A DNA stretch of 17,312 nt, taken from assembly GCF_937875265.1 (NCBI RefSeq), contig NZ_CALLXM010000062.1, forward strand, positions 1 to 17,312, read 5' to 3'. This DNA is from an uncultured Acetobacter sp. (GTDB taxonomy: Bacteria > Pseudomonadota > Alphaproteobacteria > Acetobacterales > Acetobacteraceae). The notes beneath the pieces are model-generated. The model was not told the origin of the DNA and searched no databases. It was given only the letters and a program-made list of their open reading frames with translations. Within the stretch, counting starts at the first letter, position 1. Each line of letters starts with the position of its first letter. The position numbers and the translations under genes were made by a program. Shown here piece by piece: positions 14,481 to 17,312 of this stretch.

Positions 14481-14930
14481 ATGAAAGACCCGCACGCCCT
14501 TACTGACCGGCCTGCACAGCAGGCGATAGTCTGCCAGTTTCCGCTTCAGCAGGTGCTGAGTCGGGCTCAGGCAGCGGAGTATCTGGGCGTGCCGGCAAGT
14601 CGGCTACGAGCACTGGCATTGCTGGGAGTTGGGCCGGATAGGGTTCGGCAGTCCGGTCGTGTGGCTCAGTTTCGTAAAGATGATCTGGACCAGTATAGCG
14701 CAGACCTGTTCAGTCGGGCAGGTCTGTCGGCTGAGGCCCTGCAACGGTATCGGAGCGTAAGAGCAGCAAGCAGCTATGCCGGGCAGGATGCCTTTATGGA
14801 TATGGCAAGCCGGGATGAACTCTCTCAGGCCTGCGCCTATGTTGGGGGCAGGGTCGTCATTGTGCTGGGGCTGGTCGTCATTGTGTTGTCTCACACCCCC
14901 CTGTCCCGCATCTTGTTTCCCATGCGGTAA
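14481..14930 (+). CDS. Helix-turn-helix (excisionase/MerR-like) protein with C-terminal hydrophobic segment
   Basis: A 149-residue protein. Residues about 24-72 (VLSRAQAAEYLGVPASRLRA, then a wing-like GPDRVRQSGRVAQFRKDDLDQY) fit the winged helix of HTH_17/excisionase or MerR-like proteins, where a 'sequence selects helix' and a strand-turn-strand precede a DDL-x-Y ending. The rest is unrecognised until residues about 121-140, which form a strongly hydrophobic stretch (VVIVLGLVVIVLSH) ended by TPLSRILFPMR. That stretch is encoded by a 21-base direct repeat. A membrane-held DNA-binding protein is possible. The start ATG 14481 has no good Shine-Dalgarno, and a GTG start at 14553, just before the HTH, cannot be excluded. 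It lies 90 bases after the reductase and 27 before uvrB, so it may be in an operon with uvrB. Function is unknown. Confidence 0.7.
   Translation: MKDPHALTDRPAQQAIVCQFPLQQVLSRAQAAEYLGVPASRLRALALLGVGPDRVRQSGRVAQFRKDDLDQYSADLFSRAGLSAEALQRYRSVRAASSYAGQDAFMDMASRDELSQACAYVGGRVVIVLGLVVIVLSHTPLSRILFPMR
14852..14888 (+). repeat. 21-base-period tandem repeat in the HTH gene
   Basis: GGTCGTCATTGTGCTG (14852-14867) recurs as GGTCGTCATTGTGTTG at 14873-14888, one mismatch in 16 bases, offset 21. It encodes VVIVLGL then VVIVLSH, so the hydrophobic segment may have arisen by a local duplication that kept the frame. Confidence 0.75.
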
Positions 14931-14957
14931 AGCTTGCAGGGCGCAGGCCAGCGCACC

Positions 14958-17258
14958 ATGTTGAAAACCATGGCTACACGTACCGCTCCCGATTCTGCGC
15001 CTCGTTCTTCCTCTGCTTCGGCAGCTCCGCGCGGTAAGAAGCGCGGCACGCTGAGTGAGCGTGCGGCAAGCCTGCCTGCTGTAACATTTGAGCCAGACCG
15101 TCAGGCTGCCCGCCCTAAAGTGCGGCGGATGGAAGTGGTCTCGGAATATGAACCGGCAGGCGACCAGCCTCAGGCCATTGCTGACCTTTTAAGAGGTATT
15201 GAGGCTAATGAGCGGGATCAGGTTCTGCTGGGTGTTACGGGCTCGGGCAAAACCTTCACCATGGCTAAGGTGATTGAAGCAACCCAGAAGCCGACCCTTA
15301 TTCTGGCTCCGAACAAGACACTGGCCGCGCAGCTTTATGGGGAAATGAAGCAGTTTTTCCCCAATAACGCTGTAGAGTATTTTGTAAGTTACTATGATTA
15401 TTATCAGCCGGAAGCTTACGTGCCCCGTTCTGATACCTATATTGAAAAAGACAGCCAGATTAACGAGCAGATTGACCGGATGCGCCATGCGGCCACGCAG
15501 GCGTTGCTGGAACGGAACGATGTCATTATCGTGGCGTCCGTGTCCTGCATCTACGGTATTGGTTCGGTCGAAACCTATTCCCGCATGGTCGTAAAGCTGG
15601 AGCTGGGCGGCGAGATTGACCGGGACCGGCTGGTGCGGGGGCTGGTGGAGCTGCAATATCGCCGGAACGACGCTGCCTTTACTCGTGGCACCTTTCGTGT
15701 GCGGGGTGAAACGGTGGATGTTTTCCCTGTGCAGAATGAAGACCGTGCCTGGCGTGTGTCTCTGTTTGGTGATGAGATTGATGGCATTATCGAATTCGAT
15801 CCGCTGACAGGCGAAAAGACGGCTGATCTTCAGGAAGTTACCATTTACGCCAACAGCCATTATGTCACGCCGCGCCCGACACTGAATCAGGCTGGTGTTG
15901 GCATCAAGCAGGAACTGCGTCAGCAGCTGGACAAGTTCACTAAAGAAGGCAAGCTGCTGGAAGCTGAGCGTCTGGACCAGCGCACAACGTTTGATCTGGA
16001 AATGATTGAAACGACAGGTGTGTGCAAAGGTATTGAAAACTACTCACGCTATTTGTCAGGCCGCAAACCGGGCGACCCGCCGCCGACCCTGTTTGAGTAT
16101 CTGCCGGAAGATGCGCTGCTGATTGTTGATGAAAGCCACGTGACTGTCCCGCAGATTGGCGGCATGGAGCGCGGGGATAATGCCCGTAAATCTATTCTGG
16201 CGGAGTTCGGTTTCCGTTTGCCGTCCTGTCTGGATAATCGCCCGCTGAATTTTGCTGAGTGGGACAAGTTCCGGCCGCAAAGCCTGTTTGTCAGCGCCAC
16301 GCCGGGGCCATGGGAAATGGAGCGTACAGGCGGTGTTTTTGCCGAACAGGTGATCCGCCCTACCGGGCTGATTGACCCGGTAACGGATATTCGCCCCGTG
16401 GAACATCAGGTGGATGATCTGCTGGCGGAATGCAGGCTGACTGTGGCCAAAGGTGGCCGTGTGTTGGTGACAACGTTGACCAAACGCATGGCGGAAGATC
16501 TGACGGATTATCTGCACGAAGCCGGAATTCGGGTGCGATATCTGCATTCTGATGTGGATACGCTGGAACGCATTGAAATTATCCGCGACCTGCGGATTGG
16601 CGGGTTTGATGTGCTGATTGGCATCAACCTGCTGCGTGAGGGGCTGGATATTCCTGAATGTTCGCTTGTGGCCATTCTGGATGCGGATAAGGAAGGCTTC
16701 CTGCGGTCCCGTACTTCACTTATTCAGACCATTGGCCGCGCTGCCCGTAACGTTGAGGGGCGTGTGCTGCTATATGCCGATAAAATGACGGGGTCCCTGC
16801 AATACGCAGTGGAAGAAACTGCTCGCAGGCGTGAAAAGCAGATGGCGTGGAATGAAGCCCACGGCATTACGCCGCAGAGTGTACGCAAGAACATCGGAGC
16901 GATTGTTTCCTCCGTGTTTGAGCAGGATTACGTCACTGTGGCCCCGGATGAAGATACGGGCGTGGCGGAATTTGTCGGGCAGGATCTGGATACAGCTATT
17001 GCGGGTCTGGAAAAGCGGATGCGTGAAGCTGCGGCAGATCTGGAATTTGAAACAGCGGGCCGCCTGCGTGATGAAATCAAGCGGTTGGAAGCGTTGCAGC
17101 TGGGGCTGGCGGCTCCGTCTGGAGGGGCGTCCTCAGCGGGGCAGAAGCCTTCCCCGCGTCGGAAGTCTAAAAAGGAGCAGGTGCCACGCCCGCTCGGGCC
17201 GGGCGGCGGCGGGTATGAGCCTAAACCCAAACGGGGCCGCAGCCGCGGCAAAGCGTGA
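14958..17258 (+). CDS. uvrB: Excinuclease ABC subunit UvrB
   Basis: UvrB is the damage-verifying helicase-like core of nucleotide excision repair. It works with UvrA to load at lesions and with UvrC for incision. The protein shows Walker A GVTGSGKTFTMAK, the damage-gripping beta-hairpin region SYYDYYQPEAYVPRSDTYIE, the Walker B-type DESH in LLIVDESHVTVPQIGGM, SATPGPWE, the Arg finger motif SLIQTIGRAARN, and a C-terminal UVR coiled-coil motif RMREAAADLEFETAGRLRDE that binds UvrC. At 766 residues it is longer than E. coli UvrB (673). About 57 extra residues, Ser/Ala/Arg-rich, precede the conserved start at RRMEVVSEYEPAGDQPQAI, and a basic Gly/Pro/Lys tail of about 55 residues follows. I chose ATG 14958. 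TTG 14934 and ATG 14970 are also possible, none with a strong Shine-Dalgarno. No LexA-type box was recognised upstream. The stop is four bases from the sequencing adapter, so the 3' region is not visible. Confidence 0.97.
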   Translation: MLKTMATRTAPDSAPRSSSASAAPRGKKRGTLSERAASLPAVTFEPDRQAARPKVRRMEVVSEYEPAGDQPQAIADLLRGIEANERDQVLLGVTGSGKTFTMAKVIEATQKPTLILAPNKTLAAQLYGEMKQFFPNNAVEYFVSYYDYYQPEAYVPRSDTYIEKDSQINEQIDRMRHAATQALLERNDVIIVASVSCIYGIGSVETYSRMVVKLELGGEIDRDRLVRGLVELQYRRNDAAFTRGTFRVRGETVDVFPVQNEDRAWRVSLFGDEIDGIIEFDPLTGEKTADLQEVTIYANSHYVTPRPTLNQAGVGIKQELRQQLDKFTKEGKLLEAERLDQRTTFDLEMIETTGVCKGIENYSRYLSGRKPGDPPPTLFEYLPEDALLIVDESHVTVPQIGGMERGDNARKSILAEFGFRLPSCLDNRPLNFAEWDKFRPQSLFVSATPGPWEMERTGGVFAEQVIRPTGLIDPVTDIRPVEHQVDDLLAECRLTVAKGGRVLVTTLTKRMAEDLTDYLHEAGIRVRYLHSDVDTLERIEIIRDLRIGGFDVLIGINLLREGLDIPECSLVAILDADKEGFLRSRTSLIQTIGRAARNVEGRVLLYADKMTGSLQYAVEETARRREKQMAWNEAHGITPQSVRKNIGAIVSSVFEQDYVTVAPDEDTGVAEFVGQDLDTAIAGLEKRMREAAADLEFETAGRLRDEIKRLEALQLGLAAPSGGASSAGQKPSPRRKSKKEQVPRPLGPGGGGYEPKPKRGRSRGKA

Positions 17259-17262
17259 GGCC

Positions 17263-17312
17263 CTGTCTCTTATACACATCTGACGCTGCCGACGATACTC
17301 CTTGTGTAGATC
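17263..17312 (+). other. Sequencing adapter contamination (Nextera/Tn5 end, i5 index, start of P5)
   Basis: Positions 17263-17281 read CTGTCTCTTATACACATCT, the reverse complement of the 19-base Tn5 mosaic end. Positions 17282-17295 read GACGCTGCCGACGA, the rest of the Nextera i5-side adapter. TACTCCTT at 17296-17303 is the reverse complement of AAGGAGTA, which I recall as the N507/S507 i5 index. GTGTAGATC at 17304-17312 is the start of the P5 complement. The sequence is therefore not genomic, and the true insert ends at 17262. Confidence 0.98.

Noticed and set aside
15189..15860. A 223-codon minus-strand frame
   Set aside because: It is antisense to the conserved helicase core of uvrB and shows no family motif.
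16831..17283. A 150-codon plus-strand frame running past the uvrB stop
   Set aside because: It is out of frame with uvrB and its last codons are adapter sequence.

Overview
The window is a stretch of chromosome that looks like an acetic acid bacterium (Acetobacteraceae: Acetobacter, Gluconobacter or Komagataeibacter type). The reasons are moderate-to-high GC, an NDUFA12-like complex I accessory protein beside MlaD and a DUF2155 protein (an alphaproteobacterial arrangement), and an aldo/keto reductase that resembles, from memory, the Gluconobacter AKR11B enzymes. No database search was possible, so the genus is inferred. Coding density is high and no gap without a gene exceeds about 215 bases. 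No rRNA, tRNA, CRISPR, insertion sequence or prophage was seen.

Layout. (1) 1-4616, minus strand, five genes read leftwards: a protein related to part of the B12-dependent ribonucleotide reductase NrdJ but lacking its catalytic residues, a RidA-family deaminase, a FemAB-like/DUF482 acyltransferase, FolD, and the N-terminal part of a methylenetetrahydrofolate reductase-like protein cut by the window edge. FolD and the reductase overlap by ATGA, so they are probably coupled folate one-carbon enzymes. (2) 4865-6706, plus strand: NDUFA12, MlaD, a 72-residue unknown and a DUF2155 secreted protein, tightly packed. This is an envelope and respiration cluster. (3) 6858-9463, plus: otsB, otsA and dsbB. 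otsBA makes trehalose in two steps, and dsbB overlaps otsA by GTGA. The leader of this unit has a perfect TATAAT box and two consecutive hairpins. (4) 9647-12586, plus: a 979-residue protein with seven roughly 43-residue repeats followed by a GT2 and a GT-B glycosyltransferase domain. Its first part looks AT-richer than its surroundings. (5) 12725-13189, minus: a Nudix hydrolase convergent with the glycosyltransferase, with a nested inverted repeat between them. (6) 13407-17258, plus: an aldo/keto reductase, a small helix-turn-helix protein with a C-terminal membrane segment, and uvrB.

The last 50 bases (17263-17312) are not genomic. They match the Illumina Nextera (Tn5) adapter, an i5 index and the start of the P5 sequence, so the contig ends in untrimmed adapter four bases after the uvrB stop.

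Most genes are ordinary core functions. The items most worth a second look are the NrdJ-derived pseudoenzyme, the repeat-plus-double-glycosyltransferase protein, the structured otsBA leader and the membrane-anchored HTH protein. I did not find a clear new defence or mobile system.
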